Shown one piece after another: positions 16,059 through 23,863 of a stretch of 28,389 bases of DNA (position 1 is the first letter of the stretch; every line of letters begins with the position of its first letter). Below the pieces are notes generated by a model. It was not told the DNA's origin. It did no database searches and worked only from the letters and a program-made list of their open reading frames with translations. The DNA comes from an uncultured Lachnospiraceae bacterium (GTDB taxonomy: Bacteria > Bacillota > Clostridia > Lachnospirales > Lachnospiraceae). The position numbers and the translations under genes were made by a program. The stretch lies in assembly GCA_910584785.1 (NCBI GenBank), contig CAJUDX010000039.1, forward strand, positions 1 to 28,389, read 5' to 3'.

Positions 16059-17636
16059 TTATTCAAGTTCTGCATAGAGATTCCCCATTAATTCCCAGGC
16101 AGCATCCCTTTCCTGGCGCTGTTCATGGTTTAAATCCTCATATGGGCATAACATCGGATGCTGCCTTTCCGTATCATCGCGGATGGGGCCATAGCTCCAA
16201 TTATAAAAGGTATAAAAACGAAGCCAGCGCATATGATCCAACTTACGGTACATTTCCCTTGTTTTTTCTGAAGATTTTGTTTCACAATACTGCTGATAGG
16301 CCTTCTTTATTGCTGCCGATGTCAGTTGTGTGATGGTTTCATCCTTTAAAAGAATCCTGGTTTTCATCAAAAGATGATCGGCAGCTACAATCTTTGACTG
16401 CCGGTGGAGATCATCTAAGCGTTCCCAGCTAAGGGTGGAATAGGAAACGGATCTTCGGAAAATTTCATTAATTTTAATGGCGGCCTGATTCAAGTCGGTG
16501 CGGATAATCTGCTGCGTTGTATAAATATCTTCATTGGTTCCAAAGCAGGATATTCCGGGAGCCTTCCAGCTATTGCGCAGATCAATGCGCCCCAGGAGCA
16601 GATAATACTTGCGCAGGGTCCAAAAAATACTCCATCCCTTTTGCTCATCATCCTCGCAGATAATAATGCGGTCAGCTCTTTCTAAAAGGGAATGGTGCTT
16701 TTCCCAGGGATCACGGTGAAAAATCAAAGAATCTTTAGATTCGGATTCTTCATTGATAGAAAACAATTCCCCCAGACGGTGATGGATTTGAAGAAATTCC
16801 CTGGCATCGCCAAAAATATGATAGGCCACATGCTGCTCGATGGAGAGAATATTGGTCATAATCGCCCGTTCCAAAATACGGTGTCCATAGTTTTCAAACC
16901 CAATCAGCACAATGGTTGTTTCATAGCTGCACAATGGTTTTGAACGCCAATACTGCCGGGCGCAACATTCGTAGCTGTTAAAAAAATGAATATTATCCGA
17001 AAGTTTATCCTGCCCGTTGGTTGTTCTCGCATAAACTTCTACGGGCAGTTCATACAGGTTAATTGCCCGACGGTTAATGCCAATATCATTTTCCTTCATT
17101 AAAAAAAACTTACATTTTGTGCCGACATTTTTCTTTTTTGCAACAATCTTATCCGGCGAAACGCTTAAATACAGACAGGGATAGCCGGGACTTTCGCTCT
17201 GGCTGCTTCTCTTTTCGCCGTAAATAATCAGCGCATTGGGATCATCTTTGGAAATATTGGCAGCCAGTGTATTCGACTCCACCCCATAATCAGCAAAATA
17301 ATACCAGTTTTTCTTTCTTTGCAGGCACAACAAAAAAAGGGGCATTCCTTCGCTGGTAATAAAGGAAAGTAAACCGCCAAGCATCGTCACCATAATCCCT
17401 GCGGACAACAGTAAAAATATTACTCCCACCACATGGCCCAAAGGAGTTACCGGCACCAAATCACCATAACCGACGGTGGTCAATGTCACCAGGGAATACC
17501 AGAACGCATCGCCGAAGGTCTGGATTACCGCATGGTTGTCTGACGATTCTGAATAATAAAGAATCATCAGCAAAGCGATGTAGATAAACAGCAGTATGAC
17601 AATTAAGCTTAAATAGAGATTTTTTTTGATCTTCAT
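16059..17636 (-). CDS. Two-helix K+ channel with Rossmann/RCK-like region and C-terminal RyR domain
   Basis: The product (525 residues) begins with a KcsA/MthK-type pore: helix 7-28, pore loop with the selectivity filter TTVGYGD (53-59), and helix about 67-93. The cytoplasmic part holds two Rossmann-like segments, one starting WYYFADYG near 111 and one reading TTIVLIGFENYGHRILE near 250. They resemble degenerate TrkA-N/RCK modules. The end (about 455-520) matches the RyR domain, with KLDHMRW, NWSYGPIRDD and HPMLCPYEDL. RyR domains in bacteria are predicted, not shown generally, to bind nucleotide-type ligands. The likely role is ligand-gated K+ flux. The ATG at 17636 has a GGAG site 11 nt upstream, so translation may be modest. 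The gene follows the DUF2164 gene by 67 nt and precedes the tail-anchored protein gene. Confidence 0.92.
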   Translation of the reverse strand: MKIKKNLYLSLIVILLFIYIALLMILYYSESSDNHAVIQTFGDAFWYSLVTLTTVGYGDLVPVTPLGHVVGVIFLLLSAGIMVTMLGGLLSFITSEGMPLFLLCLQRKKNWYYFADYGVESNTLAANISKDDPNALIIYGEKRSSQSESPGYPCLYLSVSPDKIVAKKKNVGTKCKFFLMKENDIGINRRAINLYELPVEVYARTTNGQDKLSDNIHFFNSYECCARQYWRSKPLCSYETTIVLIGFENYGHRILERAIMTNILSIEQHVAYHIFGDAREFLQIHHRLGELFSINEESESKDSLIFHRDPWEKHHSLLERADRIIICEDDEQKGWSIFWTLRKYYLLLGRIDLRNSWKAPGISCFGTNEDIYTTQQIIRTDLNQAAIKINEIFRRSVSYSTLSWERLDDLHRQSKIVAADHLLMKTRILLKDETITQLTSAAIKKAYQQYCETKSSEKTREMYRKLDHMRWLRFYTFYNWSYGPIRDDTERQHPMLCPYEDLNHEQRQERDAAWELMGNLYAELE

Positions 17637-17662
17637 ATGAACATTATCTCCTTATCCGCTTC

Positions 17663-17694
17663 CCTTTCCATTCACAAACCTTTCCATTCACAAA
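17663..17694. repeat. 16-bp tandem repeat between DUF2164 and channel genes
   Basis: Two adjacent perfect copies of CCTTTCCATTCACAAA occupy 17663-17678 and 17679-17694, in the 67-nt spacer upstream of the channel gene's ribosome binding site. This could be slippage or a paired protein-binding site. Confidence 0.75.
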
Positions 17695-17703
17695 CGATGA
17701 CCC

Positions 17704-17967
17704 TTAATTCTCGTTTTTATAGAGCGTATAATAATCAGAATCCAGGTTATCCATCATCTGTCCAAACCATCGTTTAGCATCGTCAAGCGCTTTGTTATAA
17801 AGAATCGGCGCGAGTCTTTCCTGAAATAATTCCATTAATTGTATCTGTTCAATCATCCCGATTTCTTCTCCGCGCACATCTAGATAAAATGCCTTGATTT
17901 CATCCTGGATTTTCTTTTTTTGTGTATCAGAAAGTTTAATCTGCGGCAATGCTCTTGTCTTTTTCAC
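17704..17967 (-). CDS. DUF2164 family small protein
   Basis: An 87-residue soluble protein of unknown function. The core, from PQIKLSDTQKKKIQDEIKAF through FFxERxAP-like LFQERLAPILYNKALDDAKRWF, matches DUF2164 in length and pattern; many members are about 80-90 residues. The GTG at 17967 is chosen because it has GGAG about 8 nt upstream. An in-frame ATG at 18039 would add a hydrophobic stretch and begins inside the large hairpin at 18024-18084, so it is unlikely. It is on the same strand as the K+ channel and the tail-anchored protein genes and could be their first cistron. Nothing in its sequence indicates a molecular role. Confidence 0.8.
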   Translation of the reverse strand: MKKTRALPQIKLSDTQKKKIQDEIKAFYLDVRGEEIGMIEQIQLMELFQERLAPILYNKALDDAKRWFGQMMDNLDSDYYTLYKNEN

Positions 17968-18023
17968 GGCAACTTCTCCTCCGCCATATGATTTATTGTA
18001 ATATTTTACCACAACTATCACAA

Positions 18024-18084
18024 AAAAACCATAGTACATGAAAACTTTTACATTCCATTCAGGTTTTCCTATACTATGGTTTTT
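18024..18084. terminator. Long hairpin, likely terminator of the flavin reductase gene
   Basis: The perfect 13-bp arms AAAAACCATAGTA (18024-18036) and TACTATGGTTTTT (18072-18084) are stacked on an inner 6-bp pair, GAAAAC (18040-18045) with GTTTTC (18063-18068). Read on the minus strand, the stem ends in a run of seven T residues, about 80 nt after the reductase stop. It would shield the DUF2164-channel group from read-through. Confidence 0.75.
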
Positions 18085-18165
18085 AATGATATGTTTATAC
18101 AGCCCGCAGAATTTTTCTGGAGCTATAACCTCTTTTTATAACCTTTTTTTCAGCGCGGCAAAGGC

Positions 18166-20043
18166 TTACTGTGCCTTGCTTAACGCATCGTTTACGGCCT
18201 CTTTAATTCCGTTGCTGGTATTGGTCGCACCGGATACGGCATTGACATCAAAGGTCTGCTTCTTAATCACATCTGCTACAACTCCCTTTTCTGCCGCTTC
18301 GTAAATGCCTTCGGTTTCACTGTGATCCTTTAATTCCACAGAAATGATATTGCCGTCTTTTACAGTAACTTCAACCTTAATATCGCCGTTATTTCCCTTG
18401 CCTGTGCCCTCGTAGGTGCCGTCTTTATAATTTCCCGCAACCTCCGGTGCTGCTTCTTCTTCACCGGCAACGGTAATTTCAGCTTCGGTATGCCCGCCGT
18501 TTGCTGCCACATAGTCCTCGGCCTGTGTCCCGGCAATCCGCCCAAAGACAACGATATCAGATACGGCGTTTCCGCCCAGACGGTTAGCGCCGTGAACGCC
18601 TCCGGTGATCTCTCCTGCAGCAAACAGACCAGGAATTGCACTTCCATCTTCTTTTAATACTTCGGTGTTGGCATTAATCTTTACGCCGCCCATGGTATGG
18701 TGAATTGCCGGTGCACAGAGTGCTGCATAGTATTTTGGCTGATCCAGGGGAAGTTCCATGCTCTCACGCCCAAATTCCTCGTCCTTGCCTGCCTTCTGTG
18801 CCTCGCCGTAAGCCTTCAGGGTTTCGGCAAGTGCTGCGCCGTCCACACCAATCTTCTCGGCAAGTTCTTCCGGGGTTTCGCCCTCTTCCACAATTCCTGC
18901 GCTGATATAACCTTCGATGGCCTTTAAGCTTTCGCGAACAGCCTGGTCAAAGAGCAGGTAGCAGGTGCTGTCGGTCTGTTCAAGAATCGCCGCGGATACC
19001 ACATCGCGGGTTTCCAGTTCATTGACAAAACGCTTGCCTTCTTTATTAACCAGGATAGCGCCGTTACCGCGCACACCCTCAGTATACATCGTGGTGGTAT
19101 CCGGGTTAACGGTTGGATGGGTCTGGATCTGCTCCATATCAACAAATGCCGCGCCCAGTTCTTTTGCCATGGCAATGCCGTCGCCGGTTGCTCCCGGATG
19201 GTTGGTGGTGCAGAAGCCCTCCAGATCCGACTTATATTCAACCACCATCTCCGCGTTTGCACCAAAACCGCCGGTTGCCAGGATAACTGCGGTACAGTTG
19301 ATAGTCATTTCTTTTCCATCTTTATCTTCAGCCAAGACGCCGCAGACTGCACCGTTATCGTCAGTTAAAATCTTGGTTGCCTTGGTTTCTAAAAGTACCG
19401 GAACATTTAATTCTTCCAGCTTTGCATTCAATGCTTTTACTAACATCGGACCTACCGCAGAGGTATCACTTGGTCGGTGAATACGCTTTACGCTGGCACC
19501 GCCAAACATCCCGACTACACTTAAATCACCGCCGATTTCATTCACCCAGTCCACGGCTGCACTGGAGTTTTCTGCCATAACCGTAACCAGTTCTTTATCG
19601 TTTAATTCCTTGCCGCCTTTCATGGTATCTTCCACAAAAAGTTCCACAGAATCTTCAATACCTTCTTCTTCCTGGTACTTGGTTCCTGCTGCATTTAAAC
19701 CGCCGGTAGAACGGGTGGTATTTCCACCGGTAACGGGCATTTTCTCCAGAATAACAACGTCCGTTGCACCATCCTGCACCGCCTGAATCGCAGCAGTCAT
19801 CCCGGCGCCGCCGGCTCCAATTACAACGATATCTGCCTGCATTTCCTCAGCCGATGCCTCAGCCTGGGTTTCCTCAGCGGTAGTTTCTTCTGCCGTTGTA
19901 GTTTCTTCCGATGTGGTGGTGGCTTCTGCCGATGTCGTTTCAACAGCTGCTTCCTGTGCCGAATTACCGGAACAGCCTGCCATCGAAACAAGCATTGCCG
20001 CAGTTAAAGCAGCAGCGATAAGCTTCTTTCCTGTTTTCTTCAT
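18166..20043 (-). CDS. Exported FAD-dependent reductase lipoprotein with FMN-binding domain (fumarate/urocanate reductase-like)
   Basis: This 625-residue protein belongs to the fumarate reductase flavoprotein family, whose members reduce fumarate, urocanate and related unsaturated acids, often as extracellular terminal reductases. A lipoprotein signal ends at C24 in SMAGC. A Thr/Glu/Ala-rich linker follows (about 30-68). The FAD fold starts VVIGAGGAG (73-81). Active-site-type residues are visible: H309 in QTHPT, R338 and R346 in RFVNELETR, H449 in HHTMGG and R488 in GANRLGGN. A C-terminal FMN_bind domain (about 538-625) has SGAT with T607, the kind of Thr that ApbE flavinylates. The usual Asp of the Dxx(S/T)GAT motif is Asn601. 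The ATG at 20043 follows AAGGAGG and GGAG sites. It is monocistronic, with its own promoter and terminator. The substrate cannot be deduced. Confidence 0.94.
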   Translation of the reverse strand: MKKTGKKLIAAALTAAMLVSMAGCSGNSAQEAAVETTSAEATTTSEETTTAEETTAEETQAEASAEEMQADIVVIGAGGAGMTAAIQAVQDGATDVVILEKMPVTGGNTTRSTGGLNAAGTKYQEEEGIEDSVELFVEDTMKGGKELNDKELVTVMAENSSAAVDWVNEIGGDLSVVGMFGGASVKRIHRPSDTSAVGPMLVKALNAKLEELNVPVLLETKATKILTDDNGAVCGVLAEDKDGKEMTINCTAVILATGGFGANAEMVVEYKSDLEGFCTTNHPGATGDGIAMAKELGAAFVDMEQIQTHPTVNPDTTTMYTEGVRGNGAILVNKEGKRFVNELETRDVVSAAILEQTDSTCYLLFDQAVRESLKAIEGYISAGIVEEGETPEELAEKIGVDGAALAETLKAYGEAQKAGKDEEFGRESMELPLDQPKYYAALCAPAIHHTMGGVKINANTEVLKEDGSAIPGLFAAGEITGGVHGANRLGGNAVSDIVVFGRIAGTQAEDYVAANGGHTEAEITVAGEEEAAPEVAGNYKDGTYEGTGKGNNGDIKVEVTVKDGNIISVELKDHSETEGIYEAAEKGVVADVIKKQTFDVNAVSGATNTSNGIKEAVNDALSKAQ

Positions 20044-20115
20044 AAAACTCCTTTTCCTCCTTAAAAAATAAGATATCTTTTTCTGGAATATTGATAATGA
20101 ATAGTTCCATTCCTA

Positions 20116-20144
20116 ATACTACAACAGATGGAAAAATTATTCAA
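20116..20144 (-). promoter_or_regulatory. Predicted promoter of the flavin reductase gene
   Basis: On the minus strand, TTGAAT (20144-20139) and TAGTAT (20121-20116) are separated by 17 nt. The hexamers are imperfect but the spacing is ideal. The leader would be about 65 nt. Confidence 0.55.
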
Positions 20145-20181
20145 TACAATTTGTGAAAAAAATATCATTTTCTTAACCTCA

Positions 20182-20191
20182 TCAGGCCTGA
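20182..20191. promoter_or_regulatory. Perfect 10-bp palindrome between divergent promoters
   Basis: TCAGGCCTGA lies about 40 bp upstream of the reductase -35 box and about 50 bp upstream of the DUF1538 -35 box. This is a plausible position for a shared operator. The rest of the 303-bp divergent region (20044-20346) is AT-rich and I saw no riboswitch or small gene in it. Confidence 0.4.
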
Positions 20192-20238
20192 CCATCTCAT
20201 GTAAGAAAAGACTAACAATTTTGTAACATTTTTTCTCA

Positions 20239-20267
20239 TTGCCCCGGACGGTGTTCTGTATTATACT
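20239..20267 (+). promoter_or_regulatory. Predicted promoter of the DUF1538 gene group
   Basis: TTGCCC (20239-20244) and TATACT (20262-20267) are separated by 17 nt. Transcription from about 20274 would give a leader of about 70 nt before the TTG start codon. Confidence 0.65.
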
Positions 20268-20346
20268 TGTAGGTAACTGTTCTTTTTCATCCTTATGCAG
20301 TATGCAGATACACTCTAAATTATTCAGGAAAGGATCTTAGACAACA

Positions 20347-21882
20347 TTGGGAATCAAGAAAAAATTAAAGGAAAAATGGCAGGAAGCCGTGCAGGCTGTT
20401 CTGCCGATTATCGGAATTGTACTTGTCTTGTGCTTCAGTATTGCCCCTATTTCCCCAAGTATCCTGCTTTGCTTTCTTATGGGCGCCGTGCTTATTTTAA
20501 CGGGCATGATGTTTTTTACCCTGGGTGCAGAGATGTCCATGACGCCTATGGGGGAACGTGTCGGCTCCTGTCTGACGAAAAGCCGCAATCTGGCAATGAT
20601 TATTTTCCTCTCCTTTCTTCTGGGATTCATCGTTACCATTTCGGAACCGGATTTACAGGTGCTTGCCGGGCAGGTTCCTGCTGTGCCCAGTATGACGCTG
20701 ATTCTATCCGTCGCGGTGGGCGTGGGGCTGTTTTTAATGCTTGCCCTTTTGCGCATGCTTTTTTCGATCCCGCTGACAACGCTTCTTTTGGTGTTCTATG
20801 CGGCAGTATTTATTCTGGCTGCGTTTGTTCCCAGGGATTTTTTAAGCATCGCCTTTGACTCCGGCGGCGTGACCACAGGGCCGATGACGGTTCCCTTTAT
20901 CATGGCTCTGGGCGTGGGTGTATCGGCAATCCGAAGCGACCGCCACGCTGCTGACGACAGCTTTGGGCTGGTGTCTCTGTGCTCGGTGGGACCAATTTTA
21001 GCCGTTATGGTGCTGAGTATGATTTTTAATCCCCAGGACGCGGTGGTCATCGAAACGCCGGTTCTTGAGGTGGATAATTCCCGCCAGCTCTGGGGGCTGT
21101 TTACGCACGGGCTGCCGGAATATATGAAAGAAATCTGTATTTCCCTTTTTCCGATTTTTACGTTTTTTATGATTTTTCAGTTCCTCATGCTCAAGCTTTC
21201 CAAGAGGAAGATGCGCAAGATTTTGGTGGGCCTTGCCTATACTTATGTTGGTTTGGTATTGTTTTTAACCGGAGCAAATGTCGGCTTTATGCCTGCGGGG
21301 AATTATCTGGGGCAGGTGCTGGCAAGTCAGGGCCATCCGGCGATTTTAATTCCGGTTGCCATGATTATGGGCTACTTTATCGTTAAAGCTGAACCTGCGG
21401 TTTATGTGCTGAATAAACAGGTCGAACAGATTACGGACGGGGCGATTTCGGCAGGCGCCATGGGCGCCGGGCTTTCCATCGGTGTGGCGATTTCCTTAGG
21501 GCTTTCCATGATTCGGGTTATTTCAGGGATTTCTATTTTGTGGTTTCTGGTTCCTGGCTATGCCGTGGCCCTGGGCACTTCCTTTTTTGTTCCAAAGCTG
21601 TATACGGCGATTGCCTTCGACTCCGGCGGCGTGGCTTCGGGACCGATGACAGCGGCCTTTTTGCTTCCCCTGGCTCAGGGAGCCTGTACAGCCCTGGGCG
21701 GAAATATGGTCACGGATGCCTTTGGCGTGGTTGCCATGGTTGCCATGACGCCGCTCATCACGATTCAGATTATGGGACTTGGTTCAAAGCTTCTGGAAAA
21801 GCGCCGCAAACAGTCGGTATCTCTGGACAGCCCGGTACTGTCATTTGAGATGATGGATGAGGATGCGATTATTGAATTGTAA
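20347..21882 (+). CDS. DUF1538 family multi-spanning membrane protein
   Basis: A 511-residue polytopic membrane protein of the DUF1538 family, function unknown and transporter-like. It has two homologous halves. FDSGGVTTGPMT (170-181) recurs as FDSGGVASGPMT (424-435). EPDLQVLAGQV (100-110) recurs as EPAVYVLNKQV (349-359). DSFGLVS (204-210) recurs as DAFGVVA (457-463). The offset is about 250 residues each time. The Gly/Ser/Asp-rich FDSGGV loops are likely pore or substrate-binding elements. Start: an in-frame TAG lies at 20338-20340, so the TTG at 20347 is the first possible initiator and matches the expected N terminus. The nearest AGGA is about 12 nt away, so initiation may be weak. The PII-like gene follows 43 nt later, which suggests a transporter with its own regulator. 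Confidence 0.92.
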   Translation: MGIKKKLKEKWQEAVQAVLPIIGIVLVLCFSIAPISPSILLCFLMGAVLILTGMMFFTLGAEMSMTPMGERVGSCLTKSRNLAMIIFLSFLLGFIVTISEPDLQVLAGQVPAVPSMTLILSVAVGVGLFLMLALLRMLFSIPLTTLLLVFYAAVFILAAFVPRDFLSIAFDSGGVTTGPMTVPFIMALGVGVSAIRSDRHAADDSFGLVSLCSVGPILAVMVLSMIFNPQDAVVIETPVLEVDNSRQLWGLFTHGLPEYMKEICISLFPIFTFFMIFQFLMLKLSKRKMRKILVGLAYTYVGLVLFLTGANVGFMPAGNYLGQVLASQGHPAILIPVAMIMGYFIVKAEPAVYVLNKQVEQITDGAISAGAMGAGLSIGVAISLGLSMIRVISGISILWFLVPGYAVALGTSFFVPKLYTAIAFDSGGVASGPMTAAFLLPLAQGACTALGGNMVTDAFGVVAMVAMTPLITIQIMGLGSKLLEKRRKQSVSLDSPVLSFEMMDEDAIIEL

Positions 21883-21925
21883 CAATGACGACGGATGAAA
21901 AAATTACATAGATGGTGAGGTTTTT

Positions 21926-22615
21926 ATGAGTGAATTGTATATGATGGCAACCATCAGTGACCGCAACCAGACGCGGCGTTTTCTGGCTTTTTACCGGGAA
22001 TACGGCGTAAATGTCACGCTGCTGACCTACGGCGAGGGAACAGCTGCCTCAGAGGTTTTGGATGCGTTTGGTCTTGAAGCGGCAGAAAAGGCAATTCTTT
22101 TTGCCTTTATTACTGATGAGGAATGGACGCACATTAAGCGCGCTTTACAAAAGCAGATTAAGATTGATATTCCCGGAAGCGGGATTGCCTTTATCGTGCC
22201 TTTAAGCAGTATCGGCGGGAAGAAACAGCTTCTTTATCTTACGGAAGGGCGGGAATTTAAGAAAGGGGAGGAAAGCACATTGAAAGAAACAAAATACGAA
22301 CTCCTTGTGGTTATTGCCAATCAGGGCTATACCGATTTGATTATGGATGCGGCGCGTAAGGCCCATGCACCGGGAGGAACGGTTATCCATGCCAAGGGAA
22401 CCGGGGCTGAGAAGGCAGAAAAATTCCTGGGCGTTTCCATTGCCGTCGAGAAGGAAATGATTTTTATGGTGACACGTCGGGAAGGGAAAAATACAATTAT
22501 GAAAGCTATTATGGAACAGGCCGGGCTGGAAAGCGAGGCGCGAGCCATTGTCTTTTCGCTTCCTGTGACGGAAACGGCGGGAATGCGGCTGATTGAGGAT
22601 GAGGAAAAGGCTTAA
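21926..22615 (+). CDS. Tandem PII-like signalling protein
   Basis: A 229-residue soluble protein with two PII-like (ferredoxin-fold) domains in series. Domain 1 (about 1-105) runs from LYMMATISDRNQ to GIAFIVPLSSIGG. Domain 2 (about 122-220) runs from YELLVVIANQGYTD through GGTVIHAKGTG (150-160), the part that resembles the T-loop base of PII proteins, to EARAIVFSLPV. PII-family proteins bind adenine nucleotides and other small ligands and commonly dock on membrane transporters. Annotated DUF1538 genes are often next to PII-like genes, and here the spacing is 43 nt. The ATG at 21926 has a GGTGAGG site. Only domain 2 keeps the GTVxHAxGTG-type loop, so domain 1 may be a degenerate or structural copy. 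Ligand and target are inferred, not shown. Confidence 0.82.
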   Translation: MSELYMMATISDRNQTRRFLAFYREYGVNVTLLTYGEGTAASEVLDAFGLEAAEKAILFAFITDEEWTHIKRALQKQIKIDIPGSGIAFIVPLSSIGGKKQLLYLTEGREFKKGEESTLKETKYELLVVIANQGYTDLIMDAARKAHAPGGTVIHAKGTGAEKAEKFLGVSIAVEKEMIFMVTRREGKNTIMKAIMEQAGLESEARAIVFSLPVTETAGMRLIEDEEKA

Positions 22616-22633
22616 TGGCGAAAGGCGAATACT

Positions 22634-23863
22634 ATGGAACGAAGGAAAATGGAAAAGGCAATGGAATCCGCAAGGGAATCGGTCTCTCGGCTGCATTTAT
22701 TTCTGCTGCGTTTTCTTACTGGAGTGCTTACGGTTTTTTTGTTTTTGGTCCCACTTAGCGGTATCTGGATAATTTCGCAGATGAAAACGTATTCTGCCTT
22801 CCAGGATTTCTGGGGCTATCTTCGCCACTGGACATCCATCGCATCGCTGCTTGTCTTTCTCTTCTGCTATTTCTGGATGTTTACCGCGCTGTTTTGGCTT
22901 TGCATTATCTGCCGCAGGTTAAGAATTGCCAAGAGAATCATTGTCTGGAGTATGCTCTGGATTCCTTTTTTGAATTACGGTCTGGCCCTCTATGTGCGCG
23001 GCTTGGCACGGCAGGAAATTGACCATCACCTTCACAAAATCCATCTGGATGATGTGCGGGTGGAATACCAGATCTGCAGAACGCGCTATCCCCTGCTTTT
23101 AGTGCATGGAGTGGGATTTCGGGATTTTCATTATTTTAATTACTGGGGACGGATTCCAAGGGAACTTAAGCGAAACGGGGCACAGGTTTATTACGGGCAT
23201 CAGGAAGCCTGGGGGACAGTGGAGGACAATGCCGAGATTCTTAGAAGAAAGATATTTTCCATCTGCCAGGAAACCGGGGCAAAGAAAGTAAATATTATCG
23301 CGCATTCCAAGGGCGGATTAGACGCCCGGTATCTGATCAGCCGCCTGTCCATGGCGCCCTTTGTGGCAGCACTGACAACCATCAACACGCCGCACCGCGG
23401 TTCTGCTCTGGTCGAATGGCTGATGAAACTGCCCGATGGAATTTACCGTCTGGTCTGCCGGTGGATTGACCGATATTTTAAGGCTCTTGGGGATACAAAC
23501 CCCAATGCTTATCAGGCAAGCCGACAGCTTTCCTGCCATTATGCCAAAGAATTTAATGAAAACTGTCCCGATGCAGCAGGTGTTTATTACCAAAGCTATG
23601 CAAGCTTAATGAAGCACGGATTTTCCAGCAAACTCTTATGCATTCCCTACTGGATATTAAAACATATCGACGCGCCAAATGACGGACTGGTTACGGTGGA
23701 ATCGGCACAGTGGGGAAATTTTCGGGGTGTGGTGACAAATCGTTACCTTCGCGGAATCTCTCATGGGGATATGATCGATTTAACCAGGGAAGATTACCGG
23801 GAGTTTAATGTATTGGAATTTTATGTGCGGCTGGTGAAGGAATTGGCAGATAAAGGGTTTTGA
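22634..23863 (+). CDS. Membrane-anchored alpha/beta hydrolase (lipase/esterase-like)
   Basis: A 409-residue protein with about three N-terminal membrane helices (about 22-48, 68-93 and 100-122) followed by an alpha/beta-hydrolase domain. The domain has an oxyanion-type LLLVHGVG (155-161), nucleophile S225 in AHSKGG, acid D350 in APNDGL and base H377 in GISHGD. The GxSxG elbow has Ala instead of the first Gly, as in many lipases. It resembles the triacylglycerol lipase/esterase group of COG1075, and the substrate may be a membrane lipid or acylated polymer. The ATG at 22634 lies 18 nt after the PII-like gene's stop with a modest AGG site. In-frame ATGs at 22649 and 22661 are alternative starts. 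Close spacing suggests it is co-transcribed with DUF1538 and PII-like genes, but a functional link is unproven. Confidence 0.88.
   Translation: MERRKMEKAMESARESVSRLHLFLLRFLTGVLTVFLFLVPLSGIWIISQMKTYSAFQDFWGYLRHWTSIASLLVFLFCYFWMFTALFWLCIICRRLRIAKRIIVWSMLWIPFLNYGLALYVRGLARQEIDHHLHKIHLDDVRVEYQICRTRYPLLLVHGVGFRDFHYFNYWGRIPRELKRNGAQVYYGHQEAWGTVEDNAEILRRKIFSICQETGAKKVNIIAHSKGGLDARYLISRLSMAPFVAALTTINTPHRGSALVEWLMKLPDGIYRLVCRWIDRYFKALGDTNPNAYQASRQLSCHYAKEFNENCPDAAGVYYQSYASLMKHGFSSKLLCIPYWILKHIDAPNDGLVTVESAQWGNFRGVVTNRYLRGISHGDMIDLTREDYREFNVLEFYVRLVKELADKGF

Noticed and set aside
17704..18039. ATG at 18039 as start of the DUF2164 protein
   Set aside because: It would add a hydrophobic extension not seen in the family and begins inside the hairpin at 18024-18084. 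The GTG at 17967 has a ribosome binding site.
18965..19480. 171-residue plus-strand open frame
   Set aside because: It is a mirror frame of the flavin reductase gene, whose own frame carries all the conserved motifs.
22202..22696. 164-residue minus-strand open frame
   Set aside because: It is antisense to the PII-like and hydrolase genes and composed of low-likelihood residues such as many Phe, His and Cys.
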